A stretch of 64,000 bases of DNA, taken from NCBI GenBank assembly GCA_013306675.1, contig JABLUY010000064.1, forward strand, positions 62,001 to 126,000, read 5' to 3'. Below, piece after piece: positions 11,558-19,885 of this stretch. The notes under the pieces are model-generated. The model saw only the letters and a program-made list of their open reading frames with translations, did not search any database and was not told the origin of the DNA. Position 1 is the first letter of the stretch. Each line of letters starts with the position of its first letter. The DNA is from Thraustochytrium sp. TN22 (Eukaryota > Sar > Bigyra > Thraustochytrida > Thraustochytriidae). The translations under genes and the position numbers were made by a program.

Positions 11558-11949
11558 CCCTCCCGCCGCGCGCGCGCGAGCGAGCGTCGCAGGCGCCCAG
11601 GTCCACCGAGCTCGCCTGCCACGGCAGCGCCTGCCAGTGCCTGCCGTTCAAACGCTGCCGCCGCCGTCTACTCCTGCTTGGACTTCGTCTGCACGAGCTT
11701 GAGCCCGGCCGCTCGGCCTGGTTGGCCAAGCTAGCGGGCGTGTCCTCCGCCGTGGCCCCGCCCCGCCCCGCGCCGCGCCGCGCCGCGCCGCGCCGCGACT
11801 CGCCCGCGCGCCGTGCGGGCGCGCTGCAGGTTTGAATTTGAATGAATCCAAGAGAGGCTGCGTCGCGACGTGCGAAGCCAAACAAGAAAGCAGGCAAGCA
11901 GAGCAAAGGCGCGGCGCGGCGCGGGCGAGGTTGCTTGCTCGCGAGCGCA
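11558..11949. promoter_or_regulatory. Divergent promoter region shared by PRP8 and BUB3
   Basis: These 392 bp separate two divergently transcribed start codons, so the region must hold both 5' leaders and probably both promoters. It contains a run of GCCGC pentamers at about 11763-11797, a short AT-rich patch (TTTGAATTTGAATGAATCC, 11831-11849) and more GCGCG pentamers at 11910-11928. No TATA box is evident. The promoter assignment is inferred from gene arrangement. Confidence 0.55.
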
Positions 11950-12936
11950 ATGGAGCCCGACGGGCGGTCGCGCGCGCTAGCGCAGGCGTGGCCCGAGGGC
12001 GTGGCGAGCGTGCGGTTCGCGCCGCGCGAGAATCGCGTGCTGGCGGCGAGCTGGGACGGCAGCGTGCGGCTCGTGGACGCCGACCTGGACCGCCTCGTGG
12101 GCCGCTACCACCACGCGGCAGCCGTGCTAGGCGCCTGCTTCAGCGCGCCGGACGGCAGGGCGGCCGTTAGCGGCGGCCTCGACCGCAGCGTGCTGCTGCA
12201 CGAGTTTGAGACCGAGAAGCGGGATGCGCTCGGCTCGCACGACGGGCCCGTGCGCTGCTTGGCGCCGCTCCACGAGGTCGGCCTGGTTGCCTCCGGTAGC
12301 TGGGACCGCACGGTTCGCGCGTGGGACCCGCGCCAGCAGCGCGCCGCCGCCGTGCTTGCGCAGCCGCACAAAGTCTTCGCCATGGACGCGCATGGGGCGC
12401 GCCTGCTCGTGGCGCACGCCGGCCGCACCGTGCACCTCCTCGACCTGCGCAAGCCGGACGCCCCGCTGCAGCAGGAGTGCGCGGGGCTTGGCTTTCAAAC
12501 GCGCTGCATTCGCTTCCTCCCGGACGGCAATGGCTTCGCGCTTGGCTGCACGGCCGGCCGCGTCGTTGTTGACTACTTGGACGCCTCTGGTGGCGACACG
12601 TTCAAGTTCAAGTGTCATCGCACGGCCGACGCCATCTTCCCGGTCAACGCAATCGCCCCGCATCCGGAGCACGGTACCTTTGCGACCGGTGGTGGCGACG
12701 GCGAGGTAGCCGTCTGGGACCCGGTCCACCACAAGCGCACGAGCCGCTTCAAGCTCGACGAAACTGTTGCGGACCTAGACTTCAATGCAGAGGGCACGCT
12801 CCTCGCGGTCGCCAAGTCCTACACCTATGAGGCAGGGCCCGATCCGACACGTCAGGCCAACAACAGCGTCATCATCCGCCACGTTCAGGAGGCCGACGTT
12901 CTGCCCAAGGCCAAGAGGCAGAGGACAGCCGAGTAG
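11950..12936 (+). CDS. BUB3: Mitotic checkpoint WD40 protein BUB3
   Basis: BUB3 is a beta-propeller that binds GLEBS motifs of BUB1/BUBR1 at phosphorylated kinetochore MELT repeats in the spindle checkpoint. The protein has 328 residues, the usual family length. WD-type blades are visible from residue 14 (VRFAPRENRVLAASWDGSVR) to the end. Family-diagnostic phrases are FKFKCHR before the last blades, FPVNAIAPHP, FATGGGDGEVAVWDP and the tail SYTYEAGPDP. Rae1 is the nearest alternative but the KCHR and SYTYE signatures favour BUB3. The ATG at 11950 fits the family N-terminus; the 36 in-frame codons upstream are basic low complexity. It is divergent from PRP8 and convergent with the next gene, with only 51 bp between stops, so the 3' UTRs must overlap. 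Confidence 0.95.
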   Translation: MEPDGRSRALAQAWPEGVASVRFAPRENRVLAASWDGSVRLVDADLDRLVGRYHHAAAVLGACFSAPDGRAAVSGGLDRSVLLHEFETEKRDALGSHDGPVRCLAPLHEVGLVASGSWDRTVRAWDPRQQRAAAVLAQPHKVFAMDAHGARLLVAHAGRTVHLLDLRKPDAPLQQECAGLGFQTRCIRFLPDGNGFALGCTAGRVVVDYLDASGGDTFKFKCHRTADAIFPVNAIAPHPEHGTFATGGGDGEVAVWDPVHHKRTSRFKLDETVADLDFNAEGTLLAVAKSYTYEAGPDPTRQANNSVIIRHVQEADVLPKAKRQRTAE

Positions 12937-12987
12937 AATAGAACGTTATTGTGCACTTTTGGTACTGGCTGGAGCAAACCCGAGTCA

Positions 12988-15889
12988 CTACTGCTGGGGC
13001 CAGCCTGTCTGCTCGTCGTAGTACGCGTTCTCGTTCTCGTCGTATGCCTGGTCGCCCTCGTAGCCTTGATAGGCCTGGCCATTGCCGCCGTAAGCGTTGT
13101 AGTCATAATTGTACTCGGTCTGCTGCACCTCGCCGCTCGCCGCTGGGTCCGTCTCCCACACACACTCGCCCGTGGCGGCGTTGTATCTGTAGTTTTGTCC
13201 GGTAGTCTCGTCGTAATACGTCTCCCAGCCTCCTCCGCCGGCGGCGGCATCGCCGCCAAGGCTCGTCGCAGCGGCGCTGCCGGCGAGCTCCGGGGGCATC
13301 TCCCTGTGTTGCAGTCCTCGAATGGCATGAGTAAGTTTCCCCCCCTTTCTTTTCGAAGCTCCCTTTGACCACCGCCACCGCCACTGGCGCCACTGCAGCT
13401 GCGGCTACCCAACGACCTTCGAGGCGCCGCCTGTTAGTAAAGAAAAGATCCTCAACGTACCATGTCGTGACTCCCGTAACCTGATCGTACCAGTACGGGT
13501 AGCCGGACTCCTCGTCGAAAAGCTCAAGCCAATCCGCACCAAGGGAGCCAGCGCTCGGGTCCGCGGACGCCATGGCACTCTGGGCCGGCGCTGCCTCTTC
13601 GGGCGGCGGGCCGCCGTCCTGGAACCAAGTGAACGTGTGCGAGGCCAGGGCGCCCTTGAGATGGATGGCCTCGAAGCAATCGTCGCAGAAGATGTCGTCG
13701 CACTCGTCGCAACGGCGCGTGGCCGCGCAGCCGTCACACTCAATGCACGGGAGCAGGCTCTTCTCGCGCTCGCGCTTGGCCACCACAACCGGGTCCTCAA
13801 TGACGCGGCCGTCCAGCAGCGCCAGCATGCCGTCTCGCTTCGTGTAGCCGTCGGGCGGCGGCGTCGCGAGAATCTCGCCCGAGTACAGGTTGCGGAAGAC
13901 ATAGTCCCCGCTGGCCTCATCAAAGGTCTCTGCCCAGGCGCGGGCCCACCCGCAGAGCTCCTCAAGGTATTCCTTGCGCCGATCGGCGGCCTTTCGGCGC
14001 CCGACCTTGCCGCGAAAGAGGCTCTGGATCTTGGACACTTGCTGGGCGTCATTTTCCTGCGCCGCGCGTCGTGCCTGCATCTTGAGCTGGTACATGAGCC
14101 GCCCGCGGTGGCCACGATAGACCGCCTGCAGACGCAGCGCGGTGCGCTCCTTGAGGGCCATCTCCTCGGCGTACTCCTCGCGTCGTAGCGCCATGCGTCT
14201 GCGCGCGAGGCGTGCCCGGTAGGCGCGTTGCACCATGAGGCACGCGCGTTCCTTGTGGCGGCGAATGCGGAGGCTGGCCACGTCGCGCTGTGCCTTGCGC
14301 TTTCGCTGCAGCGCCTGCATGCGGGCGGCGGCCTGGTCCCGCCGGGCCTGGCGCAGCAGGTGGTAGGCCATTTGGCCCCTTTTGCGGCGCCACGCGGTCT
14401 GCAGCTTGAGAGCCGCGCAGTTCTCCTCCTCGAGGCGCGCACGCCTTGCAGCCACTCGCTTGCGGCCCAGCCGGGCTCGAAAGGCCGTCTGCATTCTACG
14501 CGCGGCGTTGTGCAGAATGCGCTTCTCGCGCAAGACGTCCACCTTGCGCGTGGCTTGCCTGCCCCGAAAGATGCTCTGCAGTTTGGCGGCTGCCAAGTTC
14601 TGCTCGCGCAGCTCCGCCTGCTGCTGAAAGTGAGCAAAGCGCCGGCGCCCCTTGGCGCCGCGCCAGCACCGCTGGATGCGAAGGCTCGCCTTGGACATGG
14701 CCACAAACTCCTCGTTGTTACGCTCGAAGTCGAAGACGGCAACCCACGTGCGCATGCCGGCCGCCAGCCGCGCGCGCTGCATGCGGCCCAAAATGTGCGT
14801 CAGCCGGCCGGCCGCCTGCATCATCTGGTACGCAACGTGCTTGTGCTCCAGGCGGGCCCAGCGGCAGTGTACCTGCCACCGCGCAATCGCTTCCTTGGCG
14901 CGCGCCCGGTCGCGGCTCTCGAAGACAGCACGCAGCTTGGCGGCGCCCCATCGTTGTACATACGCTTTGGAGTGGGCGTGCTGCACCGCCGCTGGGTACT
15001 CGCGGTGCACGGCCGCCATCTCGCCCTGAACCACAGCCGTCAGCGACTGGACGCTTGCGATGGAGCTGCGAAGCTCCTCGCGAAGCGCCGAGGCGCGCCG
15101 CGCTGGCGCCGCGCCTGCGTCTGTCTGTGCGCGTGGTCTCGCACGCTTGCGCGCTCGGGCCTTCTGACGCGAAGGCCTCTTTGACGAAGCCTTGATGGCG
15201 TCCGAGACGAGGCCCGTCTGTGGCGGAGGTGGGCTGGCTGGCGTCTCACCCTTGATAAGCGCGTCGAAGTACTGGACCTCGTCCTCGTTCAGCCCCAGCT
15301 TGACCTGCGCGTGTGCGCGCGCCTCAAACTCGGCGCGCATTCGCTCCTTCTCGTCGTCAGTCGGCTCGCGTGGCAGCGGATTGGCGATCGGCGTCGCCCG
15401 AGCTACCGGCGGCAGCTGGAATACGGGCAGCACGTGCTGGCCCTCCCGTAGCCCGGCTTCCAACGCGTGCTCGCCGGAGGTTGTCAGCGCCGGCAGCAAA
15501 TTCTGCGCCGCGGCCGCGGCCGCGCGCGCCTCCTGAATCTGGTTGGACTCCAGGCCAGGGATTCCGCGCAGTCCCTCTGCGCCAGCCAGCGCCTCCAGCA
15601 CGTGCAGGTCGGTAGAGTTCGCCAGCTTCGCCCTCAGCCGCGCGCGGGTCGCCTCGAGCTGCTCGCGCACCGCGCGCTCCTCCTCGACGAGCTCATGGAT
15701 CTGGTCCACGTCGCCCCTGTACTTGGCGCCCGGCCGCCGTCGTCGCGACGCTCCTGCCGCCGTGCTGCGTCGCGCGCCCGGCCCCCGCCTGGCGCGCGTC
15801 TGCCGCCGGGCGTCGCCATGGGCGAGCTCCGGAAGTGCCGCAGCTGTGCGCGCGCCACCCTCACTCACGCTCGTGCCAAACACGAACAT
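12988..15889 (-). CDS. IQ-motif / B-box-like zinc / WW-domain protein, two exons (914 aa)
   Basis: The coding model is 15889-13461 joined to 13303-12988. The intron donor (GTACGT) and acceptor (ACACAG) restore a WW domain that would otherwise break, giving GVTTW joined to EMPPE, the expected W-x-x-P ending. In order: a charged N-terminus, a helical region, at least six IQ-like calmodulin-binding repeats (IQRCWRGAKGRRRF, LQSIFRGRQATRK, MQTAFRARLGRKR, LQTAWRRKRGQ and others), a WW-like segment (WAETFDEASGDYVFRN), a B-box-like zinc site (CIECDGCAATRRCDECDDIFCDDCF with a later His), and two clear WW domains (FDEESGYPYWYDQVTG and WETYYDETTGQNYRYN). The tail is Tyr/Gly/Asn-rich. Calmodulin binding plus proline-ligand WW domains suggest a cytoskeletal or ciliary scaffold; that role is inferred. 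The ATG at 15889 precedes normal sequence, while codons upstream read through a CAGG repeat. Confidence 0.85.
13304..13460 (-). other. Spliceosomal intron of the IQ/WW gene (157 bp)
   Basis: Read on the minus strand it begins GTACGTTGAG and ends GCAACACAG. Removing it joins ACATG to GGAGATG, keeps frame and completes the second WW domain. The intron contains in-frame sequence of poor composition and a CTTACTCAT branch-like word near the 3' end. Confidence 0.85.
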
Positions 15890-15971
15890 GCCCGCGCGCG
15901 TGCCGCCCCGCGCACGGCGATCGACGATGGTGGTTGTCGTCGAAGCGCGCGTCCATGCGCGCGCGCAGCAC

Positions 15972-16000
15972 GCAGGCAGGCAGGCAGGCAGGCAGGCAGC
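15972..16000. repeat. CAGG tetranucleotide run
   Basis: About seven GCAG/CAGG units lie roughly 85 bp upstream of the ATG of the minus-strand IQ/WW gene, probably in its 5' leader. Confidence 0.9.
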
Positions 16001-16060
16001 AAGCACCTGTGCATGCCCATGTCCGTTGATAGATATCGTACATCGCTGTACGATGGGCCA

Positions 16061-16368
16061 GGTCATTCTGCTCCTTCAAATGTTGACTGTTCGCGTCATT
16101 TTCAGGGCGGTGCCAGGGCAGTGGCCGGAAGCCGGACGAAGGAGCCTTTCCCGCGATGAAAATCACGATGTTGCCCTGCGCTTGCGACATTGGCAACAGG
16201 AGAGAACATCTCATGGCTTCAGGTCATTCTGCTCCTTCAATGTTGACTGTATTTTCAGGGCGGTGCCAGGGCAGCGGCCGGAAGCCGGACGAAGGAGCCT
16301 TCCCGCGATGAAAATCACGATGTTGCCCTGCGCTTGCGACAATGGCAACAGGAGAGAAAATCTCCTGG
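16061..16368. repeat. Two-copy direct tandem repeat (about 150 bp each)
   Basis: Copy one begins GGTCATTCTGCTCC at 16061 and copy two begins with the same bases at 16222. Both run through GTGCCAGGGCAG, CCGGAAGCCGGACGAAGG, ATGAAAATCACGATGTTGC and GGCAACAGGAGAGAA. They differ by a handful of substitutions and a short deletion in copy two. Neither encodes a plausible protein. The near identity implies a recent local duplication. Confidence 0.95.
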
Positions 16369-16752
16369 CTATACAGCTCAGGCTGTGTTGGGCGGCTGTA
16401 CTCTTACGACACGCCACGGCGGGGCCAGTCTGAAATCTGCTCGCGAGAAGGCAAAGACATCCTATCCACTTCACCGTGCACTGCAAGCACTGGAGTGGCG
16501 GACCTCAACGAGTGGCAAAGCCGTCCCGCCGTCCCTTTTCCCCGCAGGGGCAATGTCGGACTGGAGCGCGGAGCTTGATTTGCCTTGAGGTGCGCGCTGC
16601 AGAGGTTGTACAGGCAACGTCTACGAGCTTCTGCGCGCGGTGCGCGCCGCGCAGCAGACCTGCAACCGGAGCAGCGAGAGAGAAAGAGAGAGAGCAGTGG
16701 CAGAAGCAGGAGCCGCAGGAGTAGCGGCAGAGGCGCCACGCCACACGCAGCC

Positions 16753-17682
16753 ATGAGCAGCAGCAAGGCGGGTCCGAAGCGCGGCATGGGCCTCAGCGGG
16801 CAGACCAAGTCGATCCATGCGAACCTGGACAGCGCGACCTATCGCGTTGAGAGTGAGACGCACACGATCCAGGCGCGCACGCCGGAGGCCAAGAAGCTGC
16901 TGGAAGATGGCTACATCATCCTCAAGGACGTGGTGAGCAGGGAGGAGGTGGAGGCGATCCGACAAGAGCTGGCGGCGATTGGCGAGAGCGAGGACTTTGG
17001 GCGCAACAACTTCGAGGGCACCAAGACGAAGCGCATCTATTCGCTTCCGGCCAAGACACGGTGCACAGACGTCCTCATCGAACACCCCAAGGTGGTGGAG
17101 CTCTTGGACCAGTTCCTGCTGCCGAACTACCTTCTCACCGCGATGCAGGCCATCAACATCTTCCCGGGCGAGTCCCTGCAGCCGTACCACCAGGACGACG
17201 GCTTCACGAAGTTCGCAAATCCGCACCCGCCCCTGAGCATCGGCACCGTGTGGGCGCTGAGCGAGTTCACCTCGACCAACGGCGCAACGGAGCTGATTCC
17301 CGGGTCGCATCACTGGGCGAAGGAGCCGACGGAGGATCAGATGAAGCTGGCCATCAAGGCGGAAATGACGCCTGGCAGCGTCGTCGTCTTTCTGTCGACG
17401 CTCTGGCACGGCGGCGGCCCGAACGTCTCGGACAACGTGCGCGAGGCGGTCACCTTCCAGTACTGCCAGCCCTGGATGCGGCCGCAGGAGAACGTCCTGC
17501 TGGGCTTCAATCCCAAGGAGCTGGACACGCTCTCGCCACGCATGCGCTCCCTCATCGGCATGAGCATCCATCCGCCCTTTATCGGTCACTTCAACGGCCA
17601 GCATCCAACCAAGTCGCCGTGGGCCACGACCGGGGAGTTCGTGCGCACGTCTGCACCTGCCAAGGACGGCTCGCGCTTGTGA
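16753..17682 (+). CDS. Phytanoyl-CoA dioxygenase (PhyH) family enzyme with SRL tail
   Basis: This is an Fe(II)/2-oxoglutarate oxygenase of 309 residues. The metal site is visible as H146-x-D148 (PYHQDD) and H219 (LWHGGG), with R230 eleven residues later to bind 2-oxoglutarate. Other family phrases are DGYIILKDVVSREEVEAIR near residue 50 and GATELIPGSHHWAKE near 180. The ATG at 16753 follows a purine-rich leader and gives a normal-length protein. The protein ends KDGSRL; SRL is a recognised variant of the PTS1 peroxisomal signal, so peroxisomal location is likely. Phytanoyl-CoA hydroxylase itself is peroxisomal, but the PhyH family also acts on many other substrates, so the substrate is uncertain. 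The stop codon lies inside a 46-bp tandem duplication. Confidence 0.92.
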   Translation: MSSSKAGPKRGMGLSGQTKSIHANLDSATYRVESETHTIQARTPEAKKLLEDGYIILKDVVSREEVEAIRQELAAIGESEDFGRNNFEGTKTKRIYSLPAKTRCTDVLIEHPKVVELLDQFLLPNYLLTAMQAINIFPGESLQPYHQDDGFTKFANPHPPLSIGTVWALSEFTSTNGATELIPGSHHWAKEPTEDQMKLAIKAEMTPGSVVVFLSTLWHGGGPNVSDNVREAVTFQYCQPWMRPQENVLLGFNPKELDTLSPRMRSLIGMSIHPPFIGHFNGQHPTKSPWATTGEFVRTSAPAKDGSRL

Positions 17683-17744
17683 ACCCTCACTGGAACCTGC
17701 ACCTACCAAGGACGGCTCGCGCTTGTAAATCTTCACTGGAAAGT
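17653..17744 (+). repeat. 46-bp tandem duplication across the stop codon of the PhyH gene
   Basis: Copy one (17653-17698) encodes the C-terminal APAKDGSRL and the TGA stop. Copy two (17699-17744) repeats it as APTKDGSRL followed by TAA, in the same relative frame. The copies differ at about six positions. Confidence 0.95.
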
Positions 17745-18179
17745 TGCTGGTCAGGATCAGGTGTCTCCTTTTGGCCCGTGTTTCGTGTGCGTCCCAGCCG
17801 AACTCGTTCATGCACAGCACCTCCACGTCTTTCGAGGTCGCTGATGATGATAGCAGCATCACTCCGAGGCAAGTCGAGCCAGTTCGACCAGTGGATGGCC
17901 GTCTCCTAGCTAGCTAGCTAGCTAGAAGTCGCAGCGGACGGCGCGTCGACCGCGCATCCTGGGTGCTAATAAAATAATTTGGTCCGTGAGCCAATAGACT
18001 TTGCTGCGCTGCGCTCGCGGTCTGGCACTCGTGCCGCCCGTGGTGCGGGCCATTGCCCGGGAAACCGAGGTCCATGCGATCTGCTCTTTGGAGAGCCAAG
18101 ACGCAGACTCACCAGACCCAAAAAGACAATATATTTTGCTTGCATTTTCGCTCGTGCACTGACTCAGCTGCGGTTCCGC
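17745..18179. other. Spacer between convergent PhyH and GST genes
   Basis: It holds a GCTA run at 17906-17926, an AT-rich word (CTAATAAAATAATTTGG, 17965-17984) that could serve 3' end formation, and another AT-rich patch (GACAATATATTTTGC, 18125-18139). No gene is supported. Confidence 0.5.
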
Positions 18180-18863
18180 TCAGAGCTTGTTCTTTGCGAA
18201 AAACTTCTTAAAGTAGCCAAAGATCTGGGAGTGCACCTGGCCGAACTTGGGGAGTTCCTCCATGCGCTTGATCCAGGCCTGCACCGCCGGGTACTCGGTG
18301 AAGTCGAAGATGGCGACGTTGTGCGAGGCGCACTGGCCGACGTCCTCATAGATGGCGATGTCAGCGATGCTGGGGGAGTCGCCCGAGAGGAAGGGCGTCT
18401 TGCTGAACTGCGCCTCGAGGAGGCGCGCGGCGTTGCGCGCCTTGGCGAGGTTGCCCTTCACGGTGGCCTCGTCGAACTTGAGGTCCGTGCGCACGGCGGG
18501 CGCGAAGCACGCAAAGGTGAAGACGCGCGAGTTGTGGTGGTGCCAGTTGAGCCACTGGTTGATGAGCGCGCGGCGCGCCACGTCCTGCGCCGGGTACAGG
18601 TCATCCATCTTGTACTTCTCGGCCAAGTAGCACAGGATCGCGTTGGACTCGGCCAGCACCAGACCGTTCTCCTTGTCCTCGAGCGCCGGCACCGTGCCAA
18701 AGGGGACCTTGTCCAGGAAAGCCTTGCTGCGCGTGCCCAGCGGCTTCTCCTTGTTGCTGCCAGGCATCGTCTGCACCATCTCGTACTTGATGTCCTTCAT
18801 GGCCAGCAGCCACATGACCGCGCGCGCCGGCTGGCTGCCCGCGACGCCGTACAGAGTCAGCAT
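18180..18863 (-). CDS. Glutathione S-transferase (227 aa)
   Basis: This is a cytosolic-type GST that conjugates glutathione to electrophiles. Residues 1-80 form the thioredoxin-fold N-domain: MLTLYGVAGSQPARAVMWLL carries the likely catalytic Ser or Tyr, VPFGTVPALED holds the cis-Pro, and ESNAILCYLAEKY is the glutathione-binding signature. The C-domain is helical (residues 88-215) and contains SGDSPSIADIAIYED, the N-capping box motif. The protein looks theta/delta-like, but the class is not certain. It ends FFAKNKL; NKL is only a weak PTS1-like tripeptide. The ATG at 18863 fits the family N-terminus exactly, and the upstream frame runs through a CAGG repeat. The gene is convergent with the PhyH gene. 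Confidence 0.95.
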   Translation of the reverse strand: MLTLYGVAGSQPARAVMWLLAMKDIKYEMVQTMPGSNKEKPLGTRSKAFLDKVPFGTVPALEDKENGLVLAESNAILCYLAEKYKMDDLYPAQDVARRALINQWLNWHHHNSRVFTFACFAPAVRTDLKFDEATVKGNLAKARNAARLLEAQFSKTPFLSGDSPSIADIAIYEDVGQCASHNVAIFDFTEYPAVQAWIKRMEELPKFGQVHSQIFGYFKKFFAKNKL

Positions 18864-18912
18864 CCTGCTCGCCTGCCCGTCTGCCTTCCTGCTTTCGCGC
18901 GCGCGCTCGCTG

Positions 18913-18913
<1 letters not shown>

Positions 18914-18951
<38 letters not shown>

Positions 18952-18954
18952 CCC
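18914..18954. repeat. CCTG tetranucleotide run upstream of GST
   Basis: About ten GCCT units begin 51 bp upstream of the GST ATG, read as CAGG on the sense strand of that gene. Confidence 0.9.
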
Positions 18955-19690
18955 GCGCGCGACGTCGGCGTCTGCTCGGCCCATCCGGAGCGGCGCCCGA
19001 CCCGGCCGGGATCTTGAAGAAAACGCGGCGGACGGACACAGCGCCCCACGGCGCCACAAAGGTGGTTGCTGCCGAGCGGACTCACGGGCCATGTCGGATA
19101 CCGCGAGGGCGGGTTGAATCTAAGCCGCAGCCGCAGCTGAGCTGGCCGCAGTGCAACGCTGGCCAGGTCGTTGTATGCCAGAGTATCCGGATCCGCGCGT
19201 GCTCGAAAGCCTCTCACTGATGAGTCAGAGGCTCACGACACGACAAGAAGTACATCGGGCTAGTACCTGGCACTGTAGGCCTAGTACCACTCGTGGTACC
19301 GTGGTACCAGCCGCAGTCTGGCAGGGTTCGACCGGGCGAAGGTTGCGCGAAGAGGGCTTCCTCTGCCTCGCCAGTTGCCTGCCGCGAGGTCTGTCGTCTG
19401 GCGGTGCGTGCTGAAGCGTTCGACGAGCATGCTCGTGGCTACTGCATTTGACCGTGTCCTGAGGCGCGACGGTGGGCGGGCTTCAGGTAGGCTCGGCACG
19501 GCGTGGCAGCATGTCGTGCCCTCCCTCACTCACTGACTGTGAGTTACGCGCCCTCCCTCACTGGCTGTGAGTTACTCATGTCCAAATTCACTGTCAAGCT
19601 GAGGTGGGACATCTCCTTTGTTGGCCAAGCGTCGCGCCGCGGCCAGGAGCGCCCCCGCGTGCTAAAAGCACGGCTACGAAGTCAGGGGTA
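18955..19690. other. Gene-free stretch upstream of GST
   Basis: No gene is supported. Notable content is a palindromic cluster of GTACCA/TGGTAC words at 19265-19312 and an imperfect direct repeat (CCCTCCCTCACT...CTGTGAGTTAC) at about 19518-19577. Confidence 0.5.
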
Positions 19691-19698
19691 GGAAGAGG

Positions 19699-19885
19699 AT
19701 GCCATCCATCGCCACGACCGCGACCAGGTGCGCAGCGGATTGCGCCAGCGAGAACAAGTGCGTGGCATTGGCTTGGAACGGCGAGAGCTGCACTCTCTAC
19801 CACGTACCAAAAATCCAGCAAGTTCGTCTCTTCGGGCAACAGCGACCACCCCGTTGGTCTCCAGGGCTGCCCGTGAGTGAGCACG
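19699..19885 (+). pseudogene. Decayed PAN-domain fragment
   Basis: The translation CAADCASENKCVALAWNG then SCTLYHV parallels CAQDCAAKEKKCEAWAWNG and KCKLYKN of the second PAN domain in the intact gene at 21701. Beyond this the match continues in another frame, ending in VGLQGCP just before GTGAGTGAG, as the intact gene ends in AGLQGCPE and GTGAGTGGG. The fragment therefore has at least one frameshift and lacks the rest of the gene. It is best read as a relic of a tandem duplicate. Confidence 0.75.

Larger units (their letters stand above)
15890..16752. other. Divergent intergenic region with tandem duplication
   Basis: This separates the 5' ends of the IQ/WW gene and the phytanoyl-CoA dioxygenase-like gene. 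It contains a CAGG tetranucleotide run and the two-copy 161-bp repeat listed separately, then a purine-rich leader (GAGAGAGAAAGAGAG, about 16675-16700) ahead of the dioxygenase start. No gene is supported. Confidence 0.6.

Noticed and set aside
10424-11734. Plus-strand frame of about 436 codons
   Set aside because: It is antisense to the PRP8 N-terminus and runs into Arg repeats complementary to the polyproline codons.
13431-13460. A 30-bp intron (GTACGT to CTAACAG) in the IQ/WW gene
   Set aside because: It would keep the frame that later fails, and it does not restore the WW domain. The 157-bp intron ending at 13304 does both.
18125-18139. AATATATT patch as a TATA box for an snRNA on the minus strand
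   Set aside because: The downstream sequence does not match U1, U2, U4, U5 or U6 core motifs, and it lies in the 3' spacer of convergent genes.
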